A stretch of 64,000 nucleotides of DNA. Source: Haliclystus octoradiatus (Eukaryota > Cnidaria > Staurozoa > Stauromedusae > Haliclystidae). Positions within the stretch are counted from its first letter, which is position 1. Each line of letters opens with the position of its first letter. Below are positions 1 to 10,030 of this stretch, piece after piece. A program made the position numbers and the translations under genes. The stretch is from NCBI GenBank assembly GCA_916610825.1, contig OU744453.1:7725845-7789844 (forward strand). Direction: 5' to 3'. The notes under the pieces were generated by a model that did no database searches, had not been told where the DNA came from, and saw nothing but the letters and a program-made list of their open reading frames with translations.

Positions 1-520
1 CAGTGAATATTATGAAATCAATAATCTTATAATCAATAGAGTAATCTATCATAAACTAATTTAGAACAGACCCAAGTAATGACACACATAAACACATATG
101 TTTTGAATACACCAGAGCGTTCCAGCATTATTAGAAGAAACACAAAGGTTATCACTGGACATGATTTCAGAAAATGTAACAAATGTACAGATATATAACT
201 GATTTAGATGGGCATAAAAATCTTTGAATTTTGTAGATAATTTGGAAATGCTTTTTTCAAACATATCTGAGCTTAACGGAACATTTACTCTATACAATAA
301 GACAGTAATATCCCAACTTTTATCAATACGAACTCAAGTTTAGGTATCATAAAACCAATTTCACGTTGCTCGAGTATCACAAATATATGAGTCAGGTTTA
401 TACAAAATCCATAGTTTTCTAGCGCATGCATCATGGAAATGATGCTGTGTCCAATCCAGATATGTCAAGCTTGGCTTGCGTCTTTTGTAAATATCCATTA
501 CAGTTCTACCTTCAGCATGT
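1..520. other. AT-rich intergenic DNA, no gene seen
   Basis: Only short chance ORFs occur here on both strands. I see no domain, splice structure or repeat that I can name before the palindromic element that begins at 521. Confidence 0.5.
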
Positions 521-722
521 CCCCTGCGAAAACAGTTAAGGAGTTCATGAACAGTTCATGAACGTTAAATGGCCCCAAATTTTCATGAACTGTTCATGAA
601 CTGTCTGTGAGGTGTGAGGGTCCATGAACTGTTCATGAACAGTTCAGGGAAATTGGAGCCATTTAAAGTTCATACGCTGTTCATGAACTGTTCATGAACT
701 CCTGAACTGTTTTTCGCAGGGG
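521..722. repeat. Palindromic MITE of the GTTCATGAAC family, full-length copy
   Basis: The ends are inverted repeats: CCCCTGCGAAAACAGTT on the left and its near-complement ending in TTTTTCGCAGGGG on the right. The interior is built of repeated AGTTCATGAACTGTTCATGAAC units and is palindromic over most of its roughly 200 bp. There is no coding capacity. No convincing target duplication is visible. Shorter or decayed relatives are scattered through the window, near 14.75, 17.8, 21.6, 22.4, 23.5, 25.6, 42.4, 45.8 and 52.1 kb. Confidence 0.75.
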
Positions 723-1353
723 GTGCTTCCCTCTTTCAAAAATAAGCTTTTAAACTTTCAAACAAATTTTGTCTACTCTGCTGGTCTCGTCAATTTCGTA
801 CTTTACAAGCTTTCTTCGTAGAGTGGTACAGGAGAAAATAGGCAACTAATCCAACAAATAATAAATATTGATAAACCATATATATTCACAAACGTGAGAC
901 GATGAGAGTGTAAAACTAGAGCAAAATATGCCTGTGTCGTTTCAACTTCACATGATTTTATTGGGCGCAGCCTTCAACCTATTTCAGACAGCGTGGCTTA
1001 GAACAAAGGGGCTTCCAATCTTCTCTTCTAGCATCTTTGATTAGAATCAGTGCAATTTGATATATCAGATAAATTGATAAAGTTCTTTGAAATGACCGTA
1101 TTAGAAAGCCATTTAATTTCTTGGGGTCATAGTTGGCTCCACATAAGCTACAGCCCCTTAGTCTTAACCTGATTTTGAATGTCGTCCTTCTTTTTTTATA
1201 ATAGGTAGGCCTATTCTTTTATTGTATCAATATTCTACGGTAATTTACATGTGCAAATTCTAAAATAATTTTACTTTATAAAATGAATAACTTCTAAAAT
1301 TTGACTAAATATATATTTACAATTGCTGATCATAAAAAAAATTGTATACATAT
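723..1353. other. Intergenic DNA, nothing recognised
   Basis: AT-rich sequence with no supported gene. It separates the palindromic MITE from the retroelement fragment on the reverse strand. Confidence 0.4.
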
Positions 1354-2192
1354 TTAGATATAGCTGAAAATTTCCATGATGCTAATGGAGTTCCTTTGCT
1401 GAACAGGAATACCTAGTCTCTGATAAAGGAAACTATTTGTTTTTGATCGAATTTTTGCACCCAGTTGGTGGATGAAAGCTTTACTTACTGGTCCAATGGC
1501 TCCAAGAGTTTCTGCTGCAACAGATTGGAAAATGTAAATGTCAATCAGAGATGAATATTTTTTAGCACGTTTTTTTTCAGCTGAGTGAGCTGCTCTTCCG
1601 GCAGCTGTTGATGAACGATTGATGTGTGTTGCAGCAAATGAGTAAATGCAGGTAAAATCCCGCAACAAAAGCTTTCCTCTAGACCAGGGAATCCGTGTCA
1701 TTCGATCACGTCTCTTTTCTTCATCACTTGCCTGACCAGATGGTTCAAGGAGCAAGGGGATGTTAATTAATATAAGAGCTTTGTGTATGATTGCGTTTAA
1801 TTCTGCGTGTCGTGTCCATCTGCCAGCTGATTTTTCAAATGCTAAGCTGTGATGGCCATCTGATGACACAGATGAAACATGAGTGTTACACTTGCAGACA
1901 TGTTGATCACATATTCTCAAACCTAAAGGAAGGGATATGGCAATGCGTAAAGAATTTCATCTGTCAAGGAAAGACCGAGCGATACTGATGGTAGTGCCTT
2001 AAACAAAGCATTGGCTTCCTTTTCCTGGGTAGCCAAGAGGCGTGTCTTGGCTTTGACCGTTGTACGGCTTGAGTGAAGGGTATCTATTTCCATTTTTGTC
2101 AATTCTTTGTCCCAATCTTGTTTGCTTGGAGGAGTTATTATCTGTGAGAATGGTGTTACATACTCTGTTGCAGTGATTGATGTTATCTTCAA
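1354..2192 (-). pseudogene. Retroelement C-terminal module downstream of a reverse transcriptase (decayed)
   Basis: Two reverse-strand frames join into one protein tail of about 270 residues. The first (2192-1923) ends in ALPSVSLGLSLTDE-type sequence. The second (1920-1354) reads through a Cys-rich stretch (CDQHVCKCNTHVSS), a KSAGRWTRHAELN motif, an EPSG segment and IPWSRGKLLLRDFT. As I recall, this order is typical of the region after the reverse transcriptase in a common invertebrate retroelement family. The RPD-x(n)-D type motif of restriction-like endonucleases seems to correspond to RRD...RDFT here, but the key proline is lost. The frame change near 1920 and the altered motif mark it as dead. 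Family assignment is from memory and uncertain. Confidence 0.5.
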
Positions 2193-2289
2193 ACCCTGGT
2201 ATCGTACAGCATTTATAGGCTGCAGAAAGTGGGATCCGTTATATCATCATGTTGGTGAAGTAATTGCGAAAAACGGCGATACAATTGTG

Positions 2290-2790
2290 TAGGCTTTCAA
2301 TCACCTAGTTGTTCGTTTGCGAGCAAGGCATGAATACATATTGGTTGTCCGAGAACGATGTTCGCTTAATTAATGCCAGCTTTAGCTTTTCGTATTTATC
2401 AGCGGCAAGAGGAGAAGCAATAATGTCTCTGACTTCGCTAGCAATGGATGGTTTTAATGCAGCAACGACGTAATTATATTTGGTTGTATCCACACTTGTG
2501 CCATGGGTTGCAAATGGGTCTCGACTTGCATAAACGGTAGAGCAGGATCGTTTGGCCAGAAAGCAGATAACTTATGAGCAATTGAGTGAATGTACAATGC
2601 TGGTTGATCAGCAATTGTACCAGACATTTGAGCAGGAGCGACGTTATTTTTTGTTGATGCTGAAGCAACTGACATATTAACAATTTTTTTGATATTACTG
2701 TAAAAGCTAAACATATTATGTGATTTGTGTGTTCTTGCGGTGTCAACCAATGTACCAGTGTTAAAGACAGAGAAGAGATACTCAAATAGT
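2290..2790 (-). pseudogene. Ty3/Gypsy gag fragment (frameshifted)
   Basis: Reverse-strand frames at 2750-2454 and 2493-2305 together read FWPNDPALPFMQVETHL, then YNYVVAALKPSIASEVRDII, then DKYEKLKLALIKRTSFSD. This is the conserved core of the capsid region of many metazoan Ty3/Gypsy elements (W.NDP.LWF.Q.E; VV..L....A.EVRDII; KY..LK..LI.R). At least one frameshift separates the pieces. No protease or RT follows in frame, so this is an isolated fragment. Confidence 0.6.
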
Positions 2791-2929
2791 ACTAGTTGTA
2801 TAGCTTGGTCAAGTTGTAATGATATATTTTTACGTCATCATCTTGAATATTACATATGTCGCAATGGCTATTTATTTCCTGATTGCGATACAGTTGTTAC
2901 GTAGATAACGCGTTCACTACAGCAGGGAC

Positions 2930-3515
2930 TACTCCTTAACATATGGGTGATTTTTTGGCGTTGAAAAGCAGTGTTGTAGTAACTGTAAGGCATGATGGGC
3001 GTCCAGTGATTTCAAGCAAGATGATATTATGCTTAATTCTGATACTTTTGATTATAATAAAGTACTTTTTACGTTGTCCTTCTTGACCATAACGGAAACG
3101 AGTAGGCTTGCTGTTGCCATTCGACCAACAGTTTTGAGTAACATGTTGACATGACGTGTAACATATGACAGTTGTCACAGAAACGTTCATCTTTCGTAGA
3201 GCACCTTGTTGAGAATGCAGTTAGAATCTTACTTTTTATAATCGTAATATCCTTCTTATCCTCACCGGACAGTTTTTCATGCACTCAAAACGATGGTCTG
3301 CGTAACAAACCATATCAATGTTTGTGTAACTTTGTAGTTTTGCTATAATCTTGAACCTCGACCACCATTCTGCTGCATCTCCATCACTCTTAAAATTGCC
3401 AACAACGTTTGTAATTTTCAGTTTATTTGCCACACTGATTACTGGCCTGTTAGCTTGTAAGTTTATTGATAATACGAAGACAATAAACAACAGCGTGTAT
3501 CCAATCAAGTGCAAG
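2930..3515 (-). pseudogene. Second gag-like retroelement fragment with zinc-knuckle remnant
   Basis: Three overlapping reverse-strand frames give a GDGDAAEWWSRFK-like segment (actual FKSDGDAAEWWSRFKIIAKLQ), a LSGEDKKDITIIKSKILTAF segment and a Cys-rich CYTSCQH piece resembling a broken zinc knuckle. These resemble the gag of another LTR retroelement in which a 'W..K..LVAKLQ' motif precedes an 'LSEEDKK' motif. Frameshifts split it repeatedly. It differs from the fragment at 2290-2790, so two insertions are likely. Confidence 0.45.
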
Positions 3516-4560
3516 TGTATTGAGTAGTTAAATCCAAACTGTTAAATCCAAAAATAATATGTATGTACCGTATTTATAAATGTTAAACTTATAATTCAAT
3601 TATTAATAAATGTTTTAAATTATTTTATGTTATATGTGATAGCCTAACTCATCACATATTCAAAGTTGAACAATAACAATTTTTGACAAGTGATAGACTG
3701 TACGATCTAAGTTGTAAATTAGAACCAACAATTAACAGAAGGTCAGATGCAATAAAACACATCCAATTTATTTTCTGGTCTAATCACAGGTGCATAATCA
3801 AGGCTACATTTTATCTTTGCTAGAATTTCAAAATACATGCTCTTTTGCTAAATTCCTTGTTTCCATGGTGACATTCGGAAGAACAATGTGCTAGCGTTGC
3901 AATGAAGTTTGCAAATTTTCTTTACTAAGCCAAGTTTGGTCAATGGTTGATATTGGAAGATATCCATGTTTTCCAACAATGTATCTCATAACTAAATTTT
4001 AAATCAGGTATAATTCTGACCTGCTAAATCTTGGTATGGTTGATATTGGAAGATATCCATGCTGTTCGACAACATATCTCATAACTAAATTTGAAATCAG
4101 GTATAATTCTTACTTTGACCTGCTAAATCTTGGTATCATGTCACTATAACGGCAAGGATATGCAAAACGCTTTAAAAGTATTCACAGTCCTTCAATTTTT
4201 ATAGTAACTGTACCGTTACTGCAACCAAATGGTAAATCGGCCATAACACAATCTACTCAAATTCTATTATAAAGTTAAATAATTATAAAACTATCTCATA
4301 TACAGCTGCTATTGCTTACAATATGATTACAATATTACTAATGTAATTACGCATTACTACACCTCCCTTTCTGTAAAGTTTAGCTAGGCATAATTTTTTT
4401 TAACATTTACAATGACATGTAAGCAACAATAGAAAATAGTTATGATACATGTTAGCTTAATCAAAACTTAATCGGCTAACTACTTATTATGTCCATAGTA
4501 ATCTGGGCGTATTGTAGAACGTCCACTACTCTTCTATTGAGGATTTTCATTAACGATCAG
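3516..4560. other. Intergenic DNA with a 92-98 bp tandem duplication
   Basis: No gene is supported. The only clear structure is the direct duplication listed separately at 3943-4137. Confidence 0.4.
3943..4137. repeat. Two-copy tandem duplication
   Basis: The block beginning GGTTGATATTGGAAGATATC and ending CTGCTAAATCTTGGTA occurs twice in direct succession. The second copy carries several substitutions and a 6-base insertion (TACTTT). It looks like a simple local duplication. Confidence 0.8.
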
Positions 4561-5070
4561 ATTATCATCTATGATCAGATTATCAGATTGATCTTTTTCA
4601 ACTACTGTAATTGAAGAAATATAATTTGACTGTCATCGTTATCAGATGTTGGTACTATAAATTGTAGATGATGTCCTTTATGTTTATATTCAGAACGATT
4701 AGTTGTTTTACGTGTGGTAGATCTTTTATCATAATTGCGATCAATAATGTTACCAATTCGTTTCCAATCTTTTTAGTGATCTAATTTAACTTTAACATCA
4801 TCATTAATTTTTGATTTTGTCAAATCTTTTGTTCAAAAATATTTATCACAATAAGTCACTCTTTTCTTTTGACTCGTTATCTTTTCATCTGATGTCTATA
4901 TCATTTGGATTAACAAACATCAAACTTCTACTAATTGGTGGTAACTTGTTTTGTAATTGGCGTATTACTCTCGTAATTACACACTCTTTGATCCAACACT
5001 TGGCGCTAGCGTTAGAGAACTCCCACACTCCATCTGTGGTTGGATGGGCTTATTGTATTCCCATTTAGCA
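4560..5070 (-). pseudogene. Possible Ty3/Gypsy integrase C-terminal remnant
   Basis: On the reverse strand, broken frames give a segment like DDVKVKLDH.KDWKRIGNII followed by YDKRSTTRKTTNRSEY and then a basic HKGHH stretch. This pattern (W..G.I......RSY.V.T..G..YRRNR.HL) is typical of the integrase tail of Gypsy-like elements. Several stops interrupt it. Recognition rests on a short pattern only. Confidence 0.35.
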
Positions 5071-5389
5071 CCTTTTGCTTTTTACAGTTCTTTCGGGGGT
5101 TGAAACTTCACTGCATTTACTTCTGCTAGCTTTACTGTTAGAACCGAAGAGAAAATACCATCCATGGAAATAGTTGCCCTAAAGGGTGTTTTAGTTTTTC
5201 TGACCATACTGCACACTCTTTCCTATGATGCGTTTGATTGTGGGAAGGACAAAAACTTTTTTTGCAATTTTTTTAGTATAGTCAATAGTTTTTTAAGCAT
5301 AGATTATCCGTCAACAGCCACCATCGTGGACAAATATCCCCAAACAACATCCATTCTATGGTACCGTTAGACTTCATCGTCTTTTCCCT

Positions 5390-6670
5390 TTTTTATGACA
5401 CCTGATTCCTCCCAACAGAATCTGCGATGTCTTTATTTGTGAGGAGCTGATAGGTAAGAAACTCCTCTTGCAGATCATTTATTCCTTTACTATCAAAAGG
5501 CAGCTTGAATTGCATGACGATGTATTGGACGCTATCAAAGTCTACACTTACCTTTGATAGGCAATTTTTCAATGTCATACTCTGCAACTGCTTTGTAAAA
5601 AGCAAGCACTGCCAATTTGAAATCATTGTGTGATTTCTTGTTGATGTCGTCTTCCTCATACTTTGTTGCCAACTTACTCCCAGTCACAAATACAGTTGGC
5701 TTAGTGTCATATATTTTGTATCTTTACACAGGGAAAATGCAACTGTAACTGATCCCTGATTTGAGTCCAGCCACCATACATAATTTCAAGGAGTAGGCTG
5801 ATACGCCATGGCTTTGGCTTGTTAGCTAGGATCTTGTTTACACCTAATATTGCAGAATAGAAGGTTTTGAAAAATTCGATGTTGATCAAACAAACACATT
5901 CCCTTGCATTCAACTAGACGCAAAGGGGGGCAATCATTCGTACCACATTTTCGTTGTGGCAGGCAGGTTTTGGGAATATTGTGCTGAATTTGCTTCATGT
6001 AAAATTGTGCTGCCCAATCACCAGGTTAGGACACACAGAATGTTTAAGATAGTCTTCCAGTCCATTTGACAGTGCACACTGTAGTGCTTTGGCAAAGTCA
6101 TTTTTACTTTTAAGAGGCTGGCTAGTTTCATCTACAAGGCGACAGTCATCCATTCTCCTCACTTCTTGCAGCTGCTGAGTTTTGTTTTGATAGTTATGAA
6201 TCTCTATCAATTTTCTCTCCATTTCAGGATCAAAAAAGATGAGAGAATCCATTTTGGGATGGCAGCTGCAATAGTTATGAACATAGTTGCTAGATTGTTG
6301 TAATGAAGTATGTTTGAACAACGTTTGCATCCACATCACATACATTTTTTACGTCTTGATCTGCCAGAATAGCTGATGTCCCTTTGAAACACTTCAGCAA
6401 GATTGTTGCCATAGTTCTTGCCACAGAAGTATTTCTATCCTTCGGTCTTTGCAATGTATGAATGTTTGTATAGTCGTCAATCATAATAACAAGTAATTCT
6501 TTTTTGTCAATTGCTTCTGTAATAAATTTTTTGACACGCCTCTGGTGGCTCAAAGACGCCTTAATACTATTCCTTGAAAAGGTTGAAATACTCGTAGCAA
6601 TTCCAGTTTTGTGTAATATTTCTAAGCCAGCATGGCTAATTCCTTTACTTTTAACCTGGCTAGACAATAC
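5390..6670 (-). pseudogene. Decayed transposable-element ORF of an unnamed invertebrate family
   Basis: Four reverse-strand frames in order (6667-6290, 6345-5995, 5913-5707, 5659-5393) match the layout of a large protein repeated in many invertebrate genomes. It starts with a Ser/Lys-rich lead and an IDDYTNIHTLQRPKDRNTSV motif. A spacer follows, then ARECVCLINIEFFKTFY with KPKPWRISLLLEIMYGGW, and finally FDSVQYIVMQFKLPFD with LQEEFLTYQLL. I recognise the pattern but not its biochemical role. It may be the capture ORF of a DNA transposon. Frameshifts and stops between the blocks make it a pseudogene. Confidence 0.5.
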
Positions 6671-6819
6671 ATTTTGGAACCAATTAGTAGTGTTAAAAAG
6701 CCGTTTTCAGAACAATGGACCGCGTTCTAGAGGCCTGGAAATGAGTCAATAAGGTTGGGCTCTTCATTTCTAGGTCAAAATCGCTCCTTATTTGGTCATT
6801 CTGTGGACGGCATCATGCA

Positions 6820-7392
6820 GAGTTATGGTTGGGCTGGCGTTGGGCTATGACGTAAGGTTGGGCTCGCATTGGGCTGTTACATTCTTTCTAGAGAGTTGGG
6901 GATAGTGTGTATATATGTGTCACAAGTGTATCTGACCATTCCCCCGAAAACTAGGTCAAATTCGGCTGAGGCGCTCCAGCGTATAGATCAAATCCCCTTC
7001 AAGAGCACCGCCTTAATCACAAAGCCCCTTCAAAAGCACCGCGTTAATCACTAGCAGACGATGTGAAAAGTGTATTTAAACTTCTTCATGAGACGAGCAT
7101 AGCATGCCCTTTTCCCCTTGCCTGGGGCTATGACGTAAGGTTGGGCTCGCGTTGGGCTGTTACCTTATTGTTTTAGACAGTGCTGGGCTATTGGGCATTT
7201 TCTAAAACACCTCAAGCGAACTGGGCTGCTTCAAACGCACCGCGTTGGTTGGGCTATGACGTGAGGTTGGGCTCGCATTGGGCTGTTACCTTATTGTTTT
7301 AGAAAACGCTGGGCTATTGGGCATTTTCTAAAACACTATTTTCTCAAATTGAAATGGGCTATTTCAAGAACACCGACATCACGTGACTAGCA
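6820..7392. repeat. GC-richer tandem repeat array upstream of the 7480 gene
   Basis: Units built from GGTTGGGCTATGACGTAAGG, then GTTGGGCTCGCATTGGGCTG, then TTCAAAAGCACCGCGTT recur about three times. The two best copies (about 7137-7250 and 7251-7375) are 115-125 bp each. Each full unit has a TGACG half-site (TGACGTAA at about 6849 and 7131; TGACGTGA at 7257). The copy at 7296-7334 has a perfect 11-bp inverted repeat (GTTTTAGAAAA / TTTTCTAAAAC) around a 17-base loop. The array ends 10 bases before a TATA box, so it looks like promoter DNA. Confidence 0.75.
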
Positions 7393-7402
7393 CCCTGTTT
7401 AC

Positions 7403-7409
7403 TATAAAA
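7403..7409 (+). promoter_or_regulatory. TATA box of the intronless 7480 gene
   Basis: The sequence TATAAAA lies 77 bases before the ATG at 7480. A start of transcription about 25-30 bases downstream would fall near 7430-7435, after the in-frame ATG at 7423. This is why the inner ATG at 7480 is preferred as translation start. Confidence 0.6.
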
Positions 7410-7479
7410 CACCGTTCGACGAGTGAAAAAACACATTCTATTTGAAACACTTGACAGTTTTTCTATTCAATTAAACAAT

Positions 7480-8244
7480 ATGGAGGGGTCAACATCATCA
7501 ACTACTACTAGAACTGCAGTTTTATCTGAAAAGGATAGCCATGTTGAACGTGACATTACGTCAGCGTCGGCATGTAAGAAAGTGAAAATGGATGTGAATG
7601 GGGATGAATCGGAAGGTGGAGGATTGGAATCCTTGAGCAAAGACGGATTATTAAAATCCCAACTTAACTGTGTGAGCCTGGGAAAGAACATTGCAATGTA
7701 TGACTTACCTCAAGAGTATGATGAAGTGGAGCGAATGGTCATACGAGATGCAAGTGGTATGACGTCATGTAAAGCGTTTGGTATGAGAGGTAGACAAGCA
7801 ATAAAAAATGTTTTCTTTGGATTACTCATGATCATTCATGAGAAACAAAAAAGACTTTTACGACAAGCGAGATTTGGAAATATGAAGGATGTGGTTACAT
7901 TTTCAAATGAAATAAAAGACAAAGGTTATTTGGACGGCATGTCAATGTTTGATAGTCAACCTCTAGATGACAGATGCAAATCAAAAGTCATTCGATTTAA
8001 CAAAGATGAGAACAATCAGTATGCCATAGAATTTCACATGTATGACAGTTACAGTAAATTCGTTTTATGCAATAACATCTTTGAAAATCAATCTCTTACT
8101 AGCGTAAATTTATTCCCAAATGAGGCAGCCAAAGCAGCACGACATTTGAATAAAAAATTTAATTTCGTTCCCAAGGACTTATCTATCTTAATGAATGCCT
8201 CTATGGTCAATCATGTATCTACAGATAAAGATGATTTTTTTTGA
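7480..8244 (+). CDS. Uncharacterised intronless 254-residue protein
   Basis: A long uninterrupted frame in AT-rich DNA, preceded by a TATA box and a repeat array with CRE-like sites. The frame could begin 19 codons earlier (7423), but that ATG lies too close to the TATA box. The first 70 residues are low-complexity and polar: a Ser/Thr run, then a KKVK cluster that could be a nuclear signal, then an acidic-Gly stretch (DESEGGG). From about residue 75 the protein looks globular, with a basic helix (HEKQKRLLRQARFGN) and a mixed hydrophobic C-terminus (NLFPNEAAKAARHLNKKFN). There is no signal peptide or membrane segment. I recognise no family; it could be a young gene, a retrogene or a mobile-element or virus-like gene. 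The terminal codons run into a T-tract before TGA. Confidence 0.7.
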   Translation: MEGSTSSTTTRTAVLSEKDSHVERDITSASACKKVKMDVNGDESEGGGLESLSKDGLLKSQLNCVSLGKNIAMYDLPQEYDEVERMVIRDASGMTSCKAFGMRGRQAIKNVFFGLLMIIHEKQKRLLRQARFGNMKDVVTFSNEIKDKGYLDGMSMFDSQPLDDRCKSKVIRFNKDENNQYAIEFHMYDSYSKFVLCNNIFENQSLTSVNLFPNEAAKAARHLNKKFNFVPKDLSILMNASMVNHVSTDKDDFF

Positions 8245-8575
8245 ATATGTAATAATCATTTCTTTATAGCGGGTTAATCCCAAACAGTATTTTTGTATGA
8301 TGTATAGTTGTGAATCCATATCAGCTAATTCATTTCACATCAGTTTACTTTCATTTCAACTGGTCAATGTTAATTGTGAACAGGTTATGACATAGATCAT
8401 TGCACAAGGACTACAAGTGAGATGTCCTTTGATCTCGGGCTGAGAACCTCCCCCCGCCGTACAAACTCGTTATGAAATAACACGTTGTGAAGGGAAAGAA
8501 CAACAGATAAAAAGCAATGTATAAAATTATAAAAATCTATTGGTTCTCAATATTATTATTACACGACTGTTTTTT

Positions 8576-9310
8576 TTACATTAGAGCATTTTTTATCATG
8601 CATATGCCTTGTTGAGCGTCATAATCCCGCTCCCATGCGGTCACGTTATCCATTTGGAAATTTAGTCTACAAAGGCAAATCAAGAATGACATAAATTAGA
8701 ATGACCTCGCTAGACAAAGACGGTAATACTAGATAACTATTATCAATTGCATACTAGCAGGTTACACACAACAAAGAAAATAAGACAGACAGCGTAATGA
8801 AAAAACATATGCATGTAAAATGCAACACTCACATCATTCCGTCAATTAAGTTCATTACTTTTCTGGCCTTCTGATTGCCTCCTAACATGAAATAAGTTGA
8901 ACTACAATCAGATTGGGTGAGAATGAAAAACAAATCATGCATCTCATACAAATTCAAAAGTCTCTTACGGATGGCTGGCATCACCAGCGTCTCCCTCACA
9001 CCCTCCAACAGTGGCGGCCAGTCATACCACCACACCGCATTTTGCTCAAATAGTAACCATCTGAAAGCAATCACACAACGTAGCAATCAGTTCAATTTAG
9101 ATCAATGTACGATGGATCGTGGATAGTGAAAACGAGTTACTTACGCCTCTCCAGCTTCTTCACTAATGAAAATGTCAAAACTATAAATGAAAAGAGGATG
9201 CAGAACTTGAATATAACCATAGGAATAATTTCTAAAGATAACAGTGCTAGCTCAGACAAAAATAAGGTGCGGTCAAGAGTAATTTTTACTTACAGCTTGA
9301 TGATATCCAT
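8576..9310 (-). CDS. Uncharacterised small protein, four coding exons (123 residues)
   Basis: Exons on the reverse strand: 9310-9294, 9180-9145, 9060-8833 and 8666-8576 (TAA at 8578-8576). Donors are GTAAGT, GTAAGT and GTGAGT; acceptors are TATAG, TTTCAG and TTTGTAG. Every junction falls in the same phase (two bases before, one after), and the joined frame is open from ATG to stop, which strongly supports a real gene. Exon 3 has codon use typical of coding DNA. The protein begins MDIIKLFDIFISEEAGEA, has a Trp-rich segment (WLLFEQNAVWWYDWPP) around residues 19-34, a helical middle with MPAIRKRLLNLYEMH, and ends MIKNALM. There is no signal peptide or clear membrane span. I do not recognise the family. 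It converges on the 7480 gene, the stops being about 330 bp apart. Confidence 0.75.
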
Positions 9311-9599
9311 AATGACTCTGGTAAAGTTCAATTGTGAGTTTTTATTTTTTCAGAGTTGACTTTTATAACTTTAATTAAATTTGATATTGCTCTTTGATTT
9401 ATAGAATTTTTATTGGTTAATGCTGATAGCAACTGTGTTGTGCACTTTGAGCTCAACCCCATGAAAAATGAATTCCATACTATGCCTCACGATATCCGAT
9501 CGAAAATCGCGATTTAAAAATCCACTTACCAGGATTCTATTTCGAGACGTGAGCTGCATCATCTCGCTAATCATGTCATAAAGGTGTTACGCACTGACA

Positions 9600-10030
9600 C
9601 ATCGATTAAAAATCTGATTGAAAGTTGCGATTTAGGCCCTGTTTACAAGGAGGGCGAGTTACCCGGGTAGGCGAGTTACTCGCCTTACCGAGTTAAAATG
9701 TGTTGTGTGTTTACAAGGGTCACCTGAGTAACCCGCCTACCCGAGTTAAATAATTTGAAGCCAATCTAAGCATGCGCGCTGAAATGGAACGATTAGAGAA
9801 CAAAAGATGTCTACAGCGGAAACGTTCGAAACAATAGAAAATTAAAGCTACCATTTTTAATTTTCTAACCCGCCTACCCGAGTTACTCGCCTATATCCGT
9901 TTACAAGTCAAAAAGTGACAGAAAGTTGTCTCGGGTAGGCAAGTTACCCGGTCTGCCAAGGCGAGTAACTCGGGTAGGCGAGTTACTCGGGTGGGCGAGA
10001 CAACTGCTTTTTGTGACTGTCCATATACCA
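9600..10030. repeat. Repeat element with GAGTTACTCGCCTACCCG units
   Basis: Sequence starting GGCCCTGTTTACAAGG carries about eight direct and inverted copies of a CGAGTTACTCGCC / CCTACCCGAGTTA motif. GTTTACAA recurs near 9637, 9709 and 9898. The GGCCCTGTTTACA start resembles ends of non-autonomous DNA transposons, but no matching inverted end was found. It is GC-richer than its surroundings. Confidence 0.6.

Noticed and set aside
7423..7479. Earlier in-frame ATG for the intronless gene
   Set aside because: It lies 14 bases after the TATA box, so it would be upstream of the expected transcription start. The ATG at 7480 is preferred.
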